Source: Pantoea rwandensis (GTDB taxonomy: Bacteria > Pseudomonadota > Gammaproteobacteria > Enterobacterales > Enterobacteriaceae). Taken from it: a stretch of DNA of 64,000 nt. Both the position numbers and the translations under genes were made by a program. Under the pieces are notes generated by a model. It saw nothing but the letters and a program-made list of their open reading frames with translations, searched no databases and was not told the DNA's origin. Below, one piece after another: positions 10,313 to 19,904 of the stretch. How positions within the stretch are numbered: the stretch's first letter is position 1; every line of letters begins with the position of its first letter. Where the stretch lies: positions 186,001 to 250,000 of the forward strand of contig NZ_CP009454.1 of the NCBI RefSeq assembly GCF_000759475.1. Reading direction: 5' to 3'.

Positions 10313-10348
10313 GAAAAATCCTCTGCTCCCAGATCGTCGCAGCAGAGG
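10313..10348 (-). terminator. Terminator downstream of ftsX
   Basis: Stem CCTCTGCT (10320-10327) / AGCAGAGG (10341-10348). The minus strand continues ATTTTTCC, giving an intrinsic terminator that closes ftsYEX before rpoH. Confidence 0.75.
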
Positions 10349-10377
10349 AAGATTATATCAAAAAACGTTGCTGTTGG

Positions 10378-11364
10378 TTACTGCGGCGTAAATCGGCGTA
10401 AATGTTGTACAGTCGCTAACCACGCGGCAATCCAGCCAATAATGGCGGCGATGAGCAGCAGAAGCAGCCCTTCATCCCAGGAAAAACCTTCCAGAACAAA
10501 GGTGGTACCAAACACCGTCGCCACCTGCGCCACCACCGATTGTAGGCGCAATACCAGCACCTCGGAAAGTAGCAGTGAAAGTACTGCGCCACTGAAACCT
10601 AACAGTGCGCCACCATACAGGAACGGACGCAGGATAAAGCCATCGGTGGCACCAATCAGCTTTTGCACATTGATGGTATCACGACGGGCAAAGATGCTCA
10701 GGCGTACGCTATTGCCGATCACCAGGAACACCGCCACCACCATCAGAAGACCAATCATCGAAGCGATTTGCCCCACCAGCCCGGTCAACGCGGCTAATCG
10801 GGCAAACCAGCTGTCATCCATGCGCACTTCATCCACGCCCTGCACTTTCGACACGCGATCGCGCAGGTTAGCCATGGTGTCCGAATTCTGGAAATTGAGT
10901 TTCGGCGTGATGATAGCCACGGCGGGCAACGGGTTTTGCTCCAGCATATCCATTGAACCGCCAAAACCAGACCAGTTGCGGAACTCATTCAGCGCTTCTT
11001 CACGGGTCAGATAGTTAACGTTATCCACGCCATCTAACTTTTTCAGCTCAGCAGCGACATTCTCAGCAGCCGTATCATCCAGCGCTTTATCCAGATATAC
11101 CGTCAACTGCGGTGCAGGATACCACTGCGTCGCCGCCTGGCTGACGTTTTTCCACACCATATAGCAGACGCTGGGCAGCGTCAGCGAGATGGCAATCACC
11201 ATCACGGTCAGCAGCGTAGCCAGCGGCTGACGCCACATATCCGACAGCGTGCCGCGCAGCGCATAGCGCCACTGCTCCTGCCAGCCGCCTTTCAACGCCT
11301 TACTTTTTGAAGGCTGTTTCGTCGCCTTTGGCGCCGCCGGGCGCTTATTGCGTTTATTGACCAT
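10378..11364 (-). CDS. ftsX: Cell-division ABC transporter-like membrane protein FtsX
   Basis: Inner-membrane partner of FtsE. FtsEX couples ATP hydrolysis in the divisome to activation of periplasmic amidases through EnvC. It has about 328 residues, somewhat shorter than E. coli FtsX (352) because the basic N-terminal cytoplasmic tail is shorter. The first membrane helix is [20 protein letters not shown] periplasmic domain follows, then three C-terminal helices ending [13 protein letters not shown]. Two adjacent ATGs exist (11367, 11364); GGAGG is better spaced for the second. It overlaps the end of ftsE. Confidence 0.95.
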   Translation of the reverse strand: MVNKRNKRPAAPKATKQPSKSKALKGGWQEQWRYALRGTLSDMWRQPLATLLTVMVIAISLTLPSVCYMVWKNVSQAATQWYPAPQLTVYLDKALDDTAAENVAAELKKLDGVDNVNYLTREEALNEFRNWSGFGGSMDMLEQNPLPAVAIITPKLNFQNSDTMANLRDRVSKVQGVDEVRMDDSWFARLAALTGLVGQIASMIGLLMVVAVFLVIGNSVRLSIFARRDTINVQKLIGATDGFILRPFLYGGALLGFSGAVLSLLLSEVLVLRLQSVVAQVATVFGTTFVLEGFSWDEGLLLLLIAAIIGWIAAWLATVQHLRRFTPQ

Positions 11365-12022
11365 CATGGCCTCCGTGCAGGCGTCCCTGATTCAGCGTCA
11401 TCAAGCGGTAATCGCGGCGGGCAATCAAACCGGTGTCGTGCGTCGCCATCAAGACGGTCACACCGACGCGGTTGAACTCTTCAAACAGACGTAGAATGTC
11501 TTCTGACAGGGCATCATCCAGGTTACCGGTGGGTTCGTCCGCCAGCAGCACCGCAGGTTTGTTCACCACCGCGCGGGCAATGCCCACACGTTGCTGTTCA
11601 CCACCAGAAAGCTGGATCGGATAACTCTTCGCTTTGTCGAGCAAGCCGACTTTGTCCAACGCTGCCGATACACGGCGACGAATATCTTCACCGCTGGCGC
11701 CGGAAATGATCAGCGGAATCGCCACGTTGTCATAGACCGAACGATCCATCAGCAAGTGGTGATCCTGGAAAATCATCCCGATCTGACGTCGCAGGAAAGG
11801 CACTTCGCTGCGACGCAGGCGTGAAATATCGTGGCCGCTAAACCAGATTTGCCCGGCGCTCGGGCGCTCAATGCCACAAATCAGCTTCAGCAAGGTACTT
11901 TTCCCTGCGCCGGAGTGGCCGGTCAGGAATGCCATTTCGCCGGGGCGCAGATGGAAATCCACTCCCTGCAGCGCCTGACGTCCTCCCAGGTATGCTTTAC
12001 TGACCTCTTCAAAGCGAATCAT
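11354..12022 (-). CDS. ftsE: Cell-division ATP-binding protein FtsE
   Basis: Cytoplasmic ATPase of the FtsEX divisome complex, 222 residues from [14 protein letters not shown], the E. coli length. The Walker A motif is GHSGAGKST, the signature [14 protein letters not shown] and the Walker [13 protein letters not shown]. An upstream ATG at 12031 overlaps the ftsY stop but adds MIG and has worse ribosome-site spacing (GAGAGG only two bases away). It lies between ftsY and ftsX in the conserved operon. Confidence 0.96.
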   Translation of the reverse strand: MIRFEEVSKAYLGGRQALQGVDFHLRPGEMAFLTGHSGAGKSTLLKLICGIERPSAGQIWFSGHDISRLRRSEVPFLRRQIGMIFQDHHLLMDRSVYDNVAIPLIISGASGEDIRRRVSAALDKVGLLDKAKSYPIQLSGGEQQRVGIARAVVNKPAVLLADEPTGNLDDALSEDILRLFEEFNRVGVTVLMATHDTGLIARRDYRLMTLNQGRLHGGHDGQ

Positions 12023-12027
12023 CCCAA

Positions 12028-13812
12028 TCATTCCTCTCGGGCAAACAGTGCCTCAATAAAGTCTGCGGCCTTAAACGGCCGTAAATCCTCGATGCCTTCC
12101 CCGACACCGATATAGCGAATCGGAATGCCAAACTGATCGGCAACCGAGAAGATCACACCACCTTTGGCGGTGCCGTCGAGCTTGGTCAGCGTGATGCCTG
12201 TCAGTCCCACCGCTTCATGGAACAGTTTGGCCTGGCTAACGGCGTTTTGCCCGGTGCTGGCATCGAGGGTCAACATCACCTCATGCGGTGCATCCTCATC
12301 CAACTTTTTCATCACGCGGGTGATTTTTTTCAGCTCTTCCATCAGATGGGCTTTGTTCTGCAGGCGACCAGCGGTATCTGCAATCAATACATCGACGTTG
12401 CGCGACTTCGCGGCCTGGATGGCGTCGAAGATAACGGAAGCCGAGTCAGCACCCGTATGCTGAGCCACCACCGGAATGTTGTTACGCTGACCCCAGACCT
12501 GAAGCTGCTCCACGGCTGCTGCACGGAAGGTATCACCCGCCGCCAACATCACTGATTTGCCCTGCGCCTGATATTGACGCGCCAGCTTACCGATAGTGGT
12601 GGTTTTACCCACGCCGTTGACGCCCACCATCAGGATAACAAATGGCGCCTTGCCGCCCACATCCAGTGGCTGATCAACCTTTTCCAGAATGCCGGCCATT
12701 TCACTTTTCAGCAGGCCGTAAAGTGCTTCAGCATCACGCAACTGCTTGCGGTTAGCCTGCTGCGTCAGATTGGTGATGATGCGGCGCGTGGTCTCTACAC
12801 CCACATCAGCAATCAGCAGCTGCTCTTCCAGCTCTTCAAACAGGTCATCATCGATTTTTTTGCCGCGGAACAGGCTAACAAAACCAGAACCGAGGTTTTC
12901 TCGGGTTTTGACCAGACTGCGCTTGAGGCGAGCAAAGAAGCCCTCTTTGGTCGGACGATCCTGTTCTTGCGTGACCAGCGGCGCAGCGGCCAGCGGTAAA
13001 TCGCTGACGGTATCCTGCGCTTCGGCTTCAGCGTCTTCTGCATAGGTTTCGGCCAACGCCAATGCTTCAAGCTCTTCGTCGCTCAACGCGTCATCTTCAG
13101 ATTCAACGGCTGCGTCTTCGAACTCTGGCTCGTGCTGCGCAATCACGGGTTCAGCAGGCGCTGCTTCGATCTCTGGCTCGTGCTGCGCAATGACTGGCTC
13201 AACGACCGCGTCTTCGATCTCTGGCTCATGCTGCGCAATGACGGGCTCAACGACCGCGTCTTCGATCTCTGGCTCATGCTGCGCAATCACTGGCTCAACG
13301 ACCGCTTCTTCGATCTCTGGCTCATGCTGCGCAATCACTGGCTCAACGACCGCTTCTTCGATCTCTGGCTCGCGCTGCGCAATGACGGGCTCAACGGCCG
13401 CTGCTTCGATCTCTGGCTCATGCTGCGCACTCACTGGCTCAACGACCGCTTCTTCGATCTCTGGCTCATGCTGCGCAGCAGGCGCTTCAACAATCAGTTC
13501 TTCTGCCTGAGGCTCCTCTTCGCCAGGTGCCACATCCGAATGGACTTCCTCTTCCGGCAGCACTTCCTCTTCAATTGCCGTGATCGGCTCGGACACCACC
13601 GCTTCCGGCTGTGCCCGTTGTTCTTCGGCTACGTGCTCAGTGACGGCAACCGTCTCTTCCGCCTGCGCTTCGGCGCTTACTAACGCGCTCTCTTCAGCGA
13701 TCGGCTGTTGCGCCGCTTCGGCCGGTTGCTGCTCTTCCGCAGGCTGCTGCTTCTCTTCTTCTTTGCCAAAGCCTAGCCAGGAAAAAAAGCCACGTTTTTT
13801 CTCTTTTGCCAT
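12028..13812 (-). CDS. ftsY: Signal recognition particle receptor FtsY with expanded repeat domain
   Basis: GTPase receptor that docks SRP-ribosome complexes at the inner membrane. It has 594 residues, about 100 more than E. coli FtsY. A basic membrane-binding start (MAKEKKRGFFSWLGFG) leads into a long acidic A domain. Residues 113-240 are eight tandem copies of a 16-residue unit, AQHEPEIEEAVVEPVI or close variants. The NG domain begins around TKEGFFARLKRSL and carries GVNGVGKTTTIGKLA (G1), DTAGRL (G3) and TKLDG near residue 543 (G4). The core GTPase is intact and the extra length is all in the acidic domain. Confidence 0.97.
   Translation of the reverse strand: MAKEKKRGFFSWLGFGKEEEKQQPAEEQQPAEAAQQPIAEESALVSAEAQAEETVAVTEHVAEEQRAQPEAVVSEPITAIEEEVLPEEEVHSDVAPGEEEPQAEELIVEAPAAQHEPEIEEAVVEPVSAQHEPEIEAAAVEPVIAQREPEIEEAVVEPVIAQHEPEIEEAVVEPVIAQHEPEIEDAVVEPVIAQHEPEIEDAVVEPVIAQHEPEIEAAPAEPVIAQHEPEFEDAAVESEDDALSDEELEALALAETYAEDAEAEAQDTVSDLPLAAAPLVTQEQDRPTKEGFFARLKRSLVKTRENLGSGFVSLFRGKKIDDDLFEELEEQLLIADVGVETTRRIITNLTQQANRKQLRDAEALYGLLKSEMAGILEKVDQPLDVGGKAPFVILMVGVNGVGKTTTIGKLARQYQAQGKSVMLAAGDTFRAAAVEQLQVWGQRNNIPVVAQHTGADSASVIFDAIQAAKSRNVDVLIADTAGRLQNKAHLMEELKKITRVMKKLDEDAPHEVMLTLDASTGQNAVSQAKLFHEAVGLTGITLTKLDGTAKGGVIFSVADQFGIPIRYIGVGEGIEDLRPFKAADFIEALFAREE
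13093..13476 (-). repeat. Eight 48-bp coding repeats inside ftsY
   Basis: Eight consecutive in-frame 48-base units encode the 16-residue acidic repeat of the FtsY A domain (consensus AQHEPEIEEAVVEPVI). The units differ mainly at the EE/ED/EA positions and one H-to-R change. The first copy ends ...EPVS and the last decays into EFEDAAVESED. Such arrays gain or lose units by slippage without shifting frame. Confidence 0.95.
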
Positions 13813-14042
13813 TGTGTAACCACACTCCTCGATGGCTTATTCCCGGTAGCACGCTGTTCCCAGGGGATAAAAAATTCAATTTTTTGTTCGCGAGCGGCGT
13901 AAAAATCAGGCAATTACGCGCGCCATATCAACTCAGTAGTCTAACACTTTCCAGCCAGCGCACCACAGCACCCTTTTTTACGTTTCTTCTGCCTGCCACG
14001 CCCGTTAAACTACGCAACAAATTATGACGAGTTGTGAGCAAA

Positions 14043-14642
14043 ATGAGTAAATCCCCCCGCAGCAGCGGCGCTGCTGGCCAGATTCGTATCATTGGCGGAC
14101 AGTGGCGCGGTCGCAAATTACCGGTGCCGGATAGCGCGGGTCTGCGCCCGACCACCGATCGCGTGCGTGAAACCCTGTTTAACTGGTTGGCGCCGGATAT
14201 TCAGGAAGCGCGTTGTCTTGATTGCTTCGCCGGTAGCGGTGCGCTCGGGCTGGAAGCACTGTCACGCTATGCGGCGTCTGCTACGCTGCTTGAGATGGAA
14301 CGTTCCGTCGCCCAACAGCTGTCGCAGAATCTGCAAACCCTGCGTGCGACGCAAGGCAAAGTCGTGCAGACCAATACTCTTCAGTGGTTGAGCCAACCCG
14401 GAGAGCCGTTCGATGTGGTGTTTGTTGATCCACCATTCCGCAAAGGGTTACTGCTGGAGACGCTGACGCTGTTGGAAAACAACGGCTGGCTGGCGGAGAA
14501 CGCGCTGATTTACGTCGAAAGTGAAGTGGAGCACGGCACGCCAGTGGCTCCCGCTAACTGGGACTTGTACCGCGAAAAAATTGCCGGTCAGGTGGCTTAT
14601 CGCCTTTATCAACGCCAACAGGAGACGCACGATGTGGCTTAA
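14043..14642 (+). CDS. rsmD: 16S rRNA (guanine-966-N2) methyltransferase RsmD
   Basis: Methylates G966 of 16S rRNA using S-adenosylmethionine. It has 199 residues from the ATG at 14043; a GTG three codons upstream (14034) is possible. The conserved core is IRIIGGQWRGRKLPVPD, then the SAM site LDCFAGSGALGLEALSR and the catalytic VFVDPPF. It is transcribed divergently from ftsY, as in E. coli, and its last codons overlap the start of yhhL. Confidence 0.96.
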   Translation: MSKSPRSSGAAGQIRIIGGQWRGRKLPVPDSAGLRPTTDRVRETLFNWLAPDIQEARCLDCFAGSGALGLEALSRYAASATLLEMERSVAQQLSQNLQTLRATQGKVVQTNTLQWLSQPGEPFDVVFVDPPFRKGLLLETLTLLENNGWLAENALIYVESEVEHGTPVAPANWDLYREKIAGQVAYRLYQRQQETHDVA

Positions 14643-14901
14643 TCTGGGACGATTACTGATGATTTGCGTCTGGGCATTTCTGCTGCTCAATCTGGTGCAT
14701 CCTTTCCCGACACCGCTGCGCTACTTTGTGCATGTGGCACTGTTCTTCATGGTGATCATGCACGGCTTGCAGCTGGTTCTGCTGCGCGCTACCCAGCCGA
14801 AAGAGGCGCCAAAACTCAGTGGCGTCACGCAGGCGAAGATTTTCTTTTTTGGTGTGTTTGAACTGCTGGCATGGCAGAAGAAGCATTACCCGAAGATGTA
14901 A
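14632..14901 (+). CDS. yhhL: Small membrane protein YhhL (DUF1145)
   Basis: An 89-residue inner-membrane protein of unknown function. The ATG at 14632 lies 11 bases inside the end of rsmD in another frame, as in E. coli. Two or three hydrophobic stretches are visible (LLMICVWAFLLLNLV, LRYFVHVALFFMVIMHGLQLVLL), followed by KIFFFGVFELLAWQKKHYPK. The overlap with rsmD suggests translational coupling. Confidence 0.9.
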   Translation: MWLNLGRLLMICVWAFLLLNLVHPFPTPLRYFVHVALFFMVIMHGLQLVLLRATQPKEAPKLSGVTQAKIFFFGVFELLAWQKKHYPKM

Positions 14902-14904
14902 CGA

Positions 14905-14931
14905 TACGGGCCGCAGCAGCGGCCCGTTTTA
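14905..14931 (+). terminator. Terminator after rsmD-yhhL
   Basis: Stem GGGCCGC (14908-14914) / GCGGCCC (14919-14925) with an AGCA loop, followed by GTTTTATT. It lies between the convergent yhhL and yhhM genes. Confidence 0.8.
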
Positions 14932-15285
14932 TTGCGCAGGCGTGAAACTGACAAAGCGGCTACCCTGCATTTTCAACTCTCCCCTCGCGCCTTTATCAAT
15001 ATGATGATAGTCATTAGCGCTCACCACCACCTTGATATCACTCGCCCCATTGAGTGGATGAAACCAGGCTTCGTACTTCATATCTTCAGCCACAATCTCT
15101 TCACGCTGGCGCGTACGGCGATTGGGCGAAGGGAACTCACGTTTGGTTTTCACTTCAACGCTCAGTGAGCGAATCGGTGAAGCATCATTTACCGCGGTTT
15201 CACGGCGTTGCTTAATAAACTGACGGGTCGCCAATACGGCAATAATCGCCAGAACGATGAAAAAGATTAGCGGTGGTTTGCTCAT
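14929..15285 (-). CDS. yhhM: Membrane-anchored protein YhhM (DUF2500)
   Basis: A 118-residue protein of unknown function. The ATG at 15285 (MSKPPLIFFIVLAIIAVLA) gives one N-terminal membrane anchor followed by a soluble domain. The conserved landmarks RRTRQRE, MKYEAWF and GSRFVSFTP match E. coli YhhM as recalled. An upstream in-frame ATG at 15363 would add 26 residues and lacks support. It is convergent with yhhL. Confidence 0.9.
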   Translation of the reverse strand: MSKPPLIFFIVLAIIAVLATRQFIKQRRETAVNDASPIRSLSVEVKTKREFPSPNRRTRQREEIVAEDMKYEAWFHPLNGASDIKVVVSANDYHHIDKGARGELKMQGSRFVSFTPAQ

Positions 15286-15447
15286 GTTTTCTCTCGCACT
15301 TTGCGTTAGTGTCGGAACAGTTAAAGACGACAAAGCATACAACCAGAGTTGACCGATTGTCACATTCGTCGCCGGTAACTTACACTGAGATCGCGATTTT
15401 GGGAAAATTCATGACTCTGAACAGCACGTTCAGAAAAGGGAGAAAAC

Positions 15448-16077
15448 ATGCTTTGGTCTTTCCTTGCCGTACTTTTTTCCGGTTGGCTGTACGTTGATGC
15501 TTCATACCGCGGCCCGCAGTGGCAACGCTGGCTGTTCAAACCCGTTACCTTGCTGTTGCTGGTCGCCTGGGCATGGCAAGCACCCACACTGAATACCACC
15601 GACTATCTGATTCTGGCGGGCCTGGTTGCCACTCTGGTCGGTGATGCATTGACGTTACTGCCTCGCCAGCAAATGCTCTATGCACTGGGCGCATTCTTCT
15701 TGTCACATCTGCTCTACACCATCAGCTTTGCTGCCCACATGACCATGAGTTTCTTCTGGCCGATTCCGGTCACGCTGCTGGTGATTGGGGTGGTGGTGAT
15801 TGGCATTATCTGGTCGAAGCTGGAGGATTTGCGCTGGCCGATCTGTACCCTCATTGGGATGACGCTGGTGATGAACTGGATGGCGGCAGAGAATTACTTC
15901 TTCCGCCCGACGGATTACAGCTTCTCACTATTGGTTGGCGCCGGATTGCTGCTGTTAGGCAACATTGTCTGGTTTATCACCCATTATCGCCGCCGTTTCA
16001 GTGCCGATAGCGCTATTGTTGCCGCTTGCTACTTCGCCGGCCACTTTATGATTGTGCGTTCACTGTGGCTGTATTGA
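15448..16077 (+). CDS. yhhN: YhhN family integral membrane protein (TMEM86/lysoplasmalogenase-like)
   Basis: A 209-residue protein with about eight membrane segments. The YhhN/TMEM86 family includes eukaryotic lysoplasmalogenases; the bacterial role is not established. Family features are the conserved acidic residue in [14 protein letters not shown] and SHLLYTISF near residues 85-93. It ends [10 protein letters not shown]. It sits alone between yhhM and zntA. Confidence 0.9.
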   Translation: MLWSFLAVLFSGWLYVDASYRGPQWQRWLFKPVTLLLLVAWAWQAPTLNTTDYLILAGLVATLVGDALTLLPRQQMLYALGAFFLSHLLYTISFAAHMTMSFFWPIPVTLLVIGVVVIGIIWSKLEDLRWPICTLIGMTLVMNWMAAENYFFRPTDYSFSLLVGAGLLLLGNIVWFITHYRRRFSADSAIVAACYFAGHFMIVRSLWLY

Positions 16078-16096
16078 AGAAAAGATGACCTTTCGC

Positions 16097-16128
16097 TTGA
16101 CTCTGGAGTTGACTCCAGAGTGTAGCAT
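16097..16128 (+). promoter_or_regulatory. ZntR-type zntA promoter and operator
   Basis: TTGACT (16097-16102) and TAGCAT (16123-16128) are 20 bases apart, the over-long spacer typical of MerR-family promoters. Between them is the perfect dyad ACTCTGGAGT-TG-ACTCCAGAGT (16100-16121), almost the E. coli zntA ZntR operator. Zinc-loaded ZntR would untwist this promoter to activate zntA. Confidence 0.92.
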
Positions 16129-16169
16129 TCGGGATGCGGGCAGTGGCCCGCATTGATCCCGGAGGCTCT

Positions 16170-18446
16170 ATGCACGCCCATTCTCATTCATGCCGTTGTG
16201 GAAAATCCCACAGCAAAACCCAGCCGCTGTGCGCCATTCGCAGCGTTTCACCCACGACGCTGAAAATCTCAGCCGCCCTTCCCGCCACACCAGAAAGTGG
16301 TTGCGGTTGCTGCGACAACGAGAGCGGCAGTCCCGGTGGCGAAAGCGACGCCGAAAGCGACAGGCCCACGCTCAGCGCCCATCAATTCCGCTGGCAGATT
16401 GCTGGAATGGACTGCCCCAGCTGCGCGCGAAAAATTGAAAGTGCCGTGCAACAGCTGGCAGAAGTACGCACTGCTCGCGTGATTTTTGCCAGTGAAAAAC
16501 TGCTAGTGGATGCCGACCAGGATATCCGCCCGGCCATCGAACAAGCGGTAAAAAATGTCGGCTTTACCCTGACCGCAAACGATCCGCAATCTCAGCCCGC
16601 ACCGCAACGCCGCTGGCAGGAAAATGCCGGTTTGCTGTTACTGGCGCTGCTGATGCTTGCCAGTTGGCTGCTGAGCCAGGTTTCTTCGGTATGGGGCGAT
16701 CGCCTGTTTGTGATGACCACGCTGATCGGCCTGGCTCCGATTGCATTCAGCGCGTGGAAACTGCTGCGAGGCGGTTCACCCTTCAGTATCGAAACCCTGA
16801 TGACCCTTGCTGCCACTGGTGCGTTGGTGATTGGCGCACATGCCGAAGCCGCCATGGTGCTGCTGCTGTTCCAGCTGGGCGAACGGCTGGAGTCATTTGC
16901 AGCTTCTCGCGCACGTCGCGGTGTGACGGCGTTAATGGCACTGCGCCCCGATACCGCTACGCGTTTGACAGGCACGCAGCGCGAGCAGGTGGCGCTGGCT
17001 GACTTGCACCCTGGCGATACGATTGAAGTCGCGGCTGGCGGTCGTTTGCCGGCCGATGGCGAGCTGCTGAACCAGAGCGCCAGTTTTGATGAAAGTGCGC
17101 TGACAGGCGAATCCGTGCCGGTTGCCCGTCAGCCAGGCGAAACGGTGATGGCTGGCGCCACCAGCGTCGATCGTCTGGTCACGCTGAAAGTGATCTCCCA
17201 ACCTGGCCAGAGCGCGATTGACCGCATCCTGCAGCTTATCGAAGAAGCTGAAAGCCACCGTGCGCCGGTTGAGCGTTTTATTGATCGCTTCAGCCGCATT
17301 TATACGCCTGCCATTATGCTGCTGGCGCTGTTAGTGATGGTGCTGCCGCCGCTGTTAGTTGGGGCCGCGTGGTTGCCGTGGATTTATAAGGGCCTGACGC
17401 TGCTGTTGATTGGCTGCCCTTGTGCGCTGGTGATTTCAACTCCCGCAGCGATCACCTCTGGCTTGGCAGCGGCAGCGCGTCAGGGCGCCCTGATCAAAGG
17501 CGGAGCCGCGCTGGAACGTCTTAGCCGTATCCAGAGCATCGCATTCGATAAAACCGGCACCCTCACCCTAGGTAAACCGCAGGTGACCGAGGTCGATTCC
17601 TTCAGTGCGATGGATGAACACGAGATGTTGCGGATGGCAGCTGCCGTGGAGCAAGGTTCCAGCCATCCATTGGCGATCGCCATCGTGCGCGAGGCAGAAA
17701 AGCGCCAGCTCAAGCTACCGCGCGCCCGGCAGCAGCAAACGCTGGCTGGCAGCGGTATCCGTGCGCAGATTGATGACGTGACGTTTCAGCTGCTGGCACC
17801 GCGCGATATCTCCACGCTCACCGTCGACCAGCAACAGGCGATCGCGCAACGGGAAGCGCAAGGTAAAACCGTTGTGGTGCTGTTGCAGGATGAGACGGTG
17901 CTCGGCACCCTGGCGTTGCAGGATCAGCTACGCGAGGAAGCCGTCACGGCGCTGGCACAGTTGCACGCGCTGGGCATTAATAGCCTGATGCTGACTGGCG
18001 ATAACCCCCGTGCGGCAGCGGCGATGGCGGCGCAACTCAACATCGATTATCGCGCCGGCTTGTTGCCTGCCGATAAAGTGGAGATGGTGCGCAAACTGGA
18101 GCAGCAGCAGCCGCTGGCTATGGTGGGCGATGGTATTAACGACGCTCCGGCGATGAAAGCCGCCACCCTCGGCATTGCCATGGGCAGCGGCACCGATGTC
18201 GCGCTGGAAGCCGCCGACGCCGCGCTGACGCAAAACCGCCTGGCGATTCTGCCGCGTACCGTGGCGCTGGCCCGTCGCACGCGTGCCATTATCCGTCAAA
18301 ACATCGCGATAGCGCTGGGGCTGAAAGGCATTTTCCTGATCACCACACTGCTCGGTTTCACCGGTTTGTGGCTGGCGGTGCTGGCCGATTCAGGTGCGAC
18401 AGCGCTGGTCACAGCCAACGCGTTGCGATTACTGCGACAGCGTTAA
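16170..18446 (+). CDS. zntA: Zn(II)/Cd(II)/Pb(II)-exporting P-type ATPase ZntA
   Basis: Inner-membrane P1B-type ATPase that expels zinc, cadmium and lead. The ATG at 16170 follows GGAGGCTCT and gives 758 residues; the ATG at 16134 lacks a comparable site. The N-terminus is rich in Cys and His ([11 protein letters not shown], then CGCCDNE). A heavy-metal domain with [12 protein letters not shown] follows. Later come the DESALTGES actuator loop, the membrane CPC motif ([10 protein letters not shown]), the phosphorylated aspartate in DKTGTLT, an HP motif (SSHPLAIA) and [10 protein letters not shown]. It lies directly behind a ZntR operator. Confidence 0.97.
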   Translation: MHAHSHSCRCGKSHSKTQPLCAIRSVSPTTLKISAALPATPESGCGCCDNESGSPGGESDAESDRPTLSAHQFRWQIAGMDCPSCARKIESAVQQLAEVRTARVIFASEKLLVDADQDIRPAIEQAVKNVGFTLTANDPQSQPAPQRRWQENAGLLLLALLMLASWLLSQVSSVWGDRLFVMTTLIGLAPIAFSAWKLLRGGSPFSIETLMTLAATGALVIGAHAEAAMVLLLFQLGERLESFAASRARRGVTALMALRPDTATRLTGTQREQVALADLHPGDTIEVAAGGRLPADGELLNQSASFDESALTGESVPVARQPGETVMAGATSVDRLVTLKVISQPGQSAIDRILQLIEEAESHRAPVERFIDRFSRIYTPAIMLLALLVMVLPPLLVGAAWLPWIYKGLTLLLIGCPCALVISTPAAITSGLAAAARQGALIKGGAALERLSRIQSIAFDKTGTLTLGKPQVTEVDSFSAMDEHEMLRMAAAVEQGSSHPLAIAIVREAEKRQLKLPRARQQQTLAGSGIRAQIDDVTFQLLAPRDISTLTVDQQQAIAQREAQGKTVVVLLQDETVLGTLALQDQLREEAVTALAQLHALGINSLMLTGDNPRAAAAMAAQLNIDYRAGLLPADKVEMVRKLEQQQPLAMVGDGINDAPAMKAATLGIAMGSGTDVALEAADAALTQNRLAILPRTVALARRTRAIIRQNIAIALGLKGIFLITTLLGFTGLWLAVLADSGATALVTANALRLLRQR

Positions 18447-18691
18447 GCCGTGCCTTTCTGAATCAAATACTGGTACGGCAACGTTTCCGTCTGCTGTGCC
18501 AGCAACTGATGTTCCATAAAGCGGCAAAAACCGGGAATATCACGCGTGGTGGCCGGATCGTCGGCAATGATCAGTAAGGTTTCGCCCGCCTGCATGGTGC
18601 GCACGGTTTTACGCACCATCATCACCGGCTCTGGGCAGCGCAGGCCAAGTGCATCAAGCTTGTGGTCTGGCGCAGAAAAGGGATCGCTCAT
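18443..18691 (-). CDS. tusA: Sulfurtransferase TusA
   Basis: Small sulfur carrier of the IscS-TusA-TusBCD relay that thiolates uridine 34 of tRNAs. It has 82 residues. The catalytic Cys19 lies in [15 protein letters not shown], and the C-terminal half [17 protein letters not shown] is also conserved. It is convergent with zntA and their stops overlap by a few bases. Confidence 0.96.
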   Translation of the reverse strand: MSDPFSAPDHKLDALGLRCPEPVMMVRKTVRTMQAGETLLIIADDPATTRDIPGFCRFMEHQLLAQQTETLPYQYLIQKGTA

Positions 18692-18999
18692 GATTCTCTG
18701 TCTTCATTCAAGATGGGCGCTCATTCTAGCGCGCTAAATGCACAGCGCAAGGCGATAACGATTGCGTTAAAATTAACCATTGCATTAATTGCGCAACGCG
18801 CTAAGATCGCCGCCGTTTTTTTACCACATTGCTCAATCCTCGAAATAATTCTCGCTGTAGTAAGGCGGCAAGAGCGTGTATCCCCCAGGAACTTACACAA
18901 GTCAGTGACTGAGGTACGCGAACGCAGCCAACGCCGCAACAACGCGAAGTATGAAGAGGATTGTTGGGTTCCCTCACCCCATTACTAAAAAGGTCTTAC
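18692..18999. other. tusA-yhhQ divergent interval
   Basis: A 308-base stretch without a gene. The first part is AT-rich and probably holds both promoters. The second part is a 110-bp dispersed repeat (listed separately). The yhhQ ribosome site AAAAGG precedes its ATG. I looked for a preQ1-type riboswitch, expected for a queuosine-precursor transporter, and saw no convincing match. Confidence 0.5.
18842..18951 (+). repeat. Dispersed palindromic repeat, copy 1 (upstream of yhhQ)
   Basis: The element starts AAATAATTCTCGCTG and ends AACGCGAAGTATGA, with a central palindromic ACTTACACAAGTCAGTGACT. An inverted, more diverged copy lies downstream of yhhQ at 19751-19860. Ends of this kind (AATAATTC...GAAGTATGA) mark a repeat family that I recall from Pantoea, Erwinia and Serratia intergenic regions. 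Confidence 0.7.
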
Positions 19000-19665
19000 A
19001 TGATTGATTTCTCTGCACGTCAGCGCATGCATGCGCTGTTTTGGCTATCGCTATTCCATTTGCTGGTGATCACTTCCAGTAACTATCTGGTACAGCTGCC
19101 GGTTTCCATCTTCGGCTTCCACACCACCTGGGGTGCCTTTAGCTTTCCGTTTATCTTCCTTGCTACCGATCTCACCGTGCGCATCTTTGGCGCGCCGTTA
19201 GCCCGTCGTATTATTCTGGCGGTGATGATCCCGGCGCTGTTTATCTCTTACGTGGTGTCCTGCGTGTTCTATCAGGGCGAATGGCAAGGATGGGCATCGC
19301 TGGAACAGGTGAATCTGTTTGTCGCGCGTATCGCCAGTGCCAGCTTTATGGCCTATGCGCTGGGCCAAATTCTGGATGTCCACGTTTTTAACCGTTTGCG
19401 TCGTTTACCGCAGTGGTGGATCGCCCCTGCAGCGGCCATGTTCCTCGGTAATATCAGCGATACGCTGGCCTTCTTTTTCATCGCCTTCTACAAGAGCCCA
19501 GACCCGTTCATGGCCGCGCATTGGGTGGAGATCGCAATGGTGGATTACAGCTTCAAAGTGCTGATCTGCATGATTTTCTTCCTGCCCGCTTACGGTGTGT
19601 TGCTGAACAGCCTGCTGAAGCGTCTGGCTGAACGCTCTTCTCAACGCCAGGTGAATTTCGGCTAA
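19000..19665 (+). CDS. yhhQ: Queuosine precursor transporter YhhQ
   Basis: Inner-membrane transporter for the queuosine precursors preQ0/preQ1. It has 221 residues from the ATG at 19000, which has AAAAGG upstream. An in-frame start at 18961 would add 13 non-conserved residues. The sequence ALFWLSLFHLLVITSSNYLV and the stretch through FPFIFLATDLTVRIFG are nearly identical to E. coli YhhQ. Further helices include LGNISDTLAFFFIAFY. It is flanked on both sides by copies of a dispersed repeat in opposite orientation. Confidence 0.95.
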   Translation: MIDFSARQRMHALFWLSLFHLLVITSSNYLVQLPVSIFGFHTTWGAFSFPFIFLATDLTVRIFGAPLARRIILAVMIPALFISYVVSCVFYQGEWQGWASLEQVNLFVARIASASFMAYALGQILDVHVFNRLRRLPQWWIAPAAAMFLGNISDTLAFFFIAFYKSPDPFMAAHWVEIAMVDYSFKVLICMIFFLPAYGVLLNSLLKRLAERSSQRQVNFG

Positions 19666-19750
19666 TTGCACATAGACGAAACGCGACAGCACGCTAAGAT
19701 TTCCTGACAGACCGGCGGTTGCTTTTGACCGCCGATTCCGTTTTGATAGC

Positions 19751-19860
19751 CGTCATACTTCAAACGGCTGATCTGTTGGCCGCGCGCGGTTTTCCCACTT
19801 CCTTACTCACGTAAGCGCCGGGGAGACGCGCTGGCGACCTTTTTGACGCTTGAATTATTT
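19751..19860 (-). repeat. Dispersed palindromic repeat, copy 2 (downstream of yhhQ)
   Basis: Read on the minus strand it begins AAATAATTCAAGCG and ends GTTTGAAGTATGAC, matching the ends of the copy at 18842-18951. The central region (CTTACGTGAGTAAGG) is diverged but palindromic in the same place. The two copies are inverted relative to one another around yhhQ. Confidence 0.7.
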
Positions 19861-19904
19861 AGGCTAAAAGCCTGAACGACTGGAATCATGTAAAAGGGAA
19901 AAGA

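Noticed and set aside
13093..13476. CRISPR-like array
   Set aside because: The repeats are contiguous in-frame codons without spacers.
13132..13683. 183-codon plus-strand frame with repeats opposite ftsY
   Set aside because: It is the mirror of the FtsY coding repeat; the FtsY frame is the conserved one.
18692..18999. preQ1 riboswitch upstream of yhhQ
   Set aside because: No H-type pseudoknot pattern was recognised; most of the region is a dispersed repeat.
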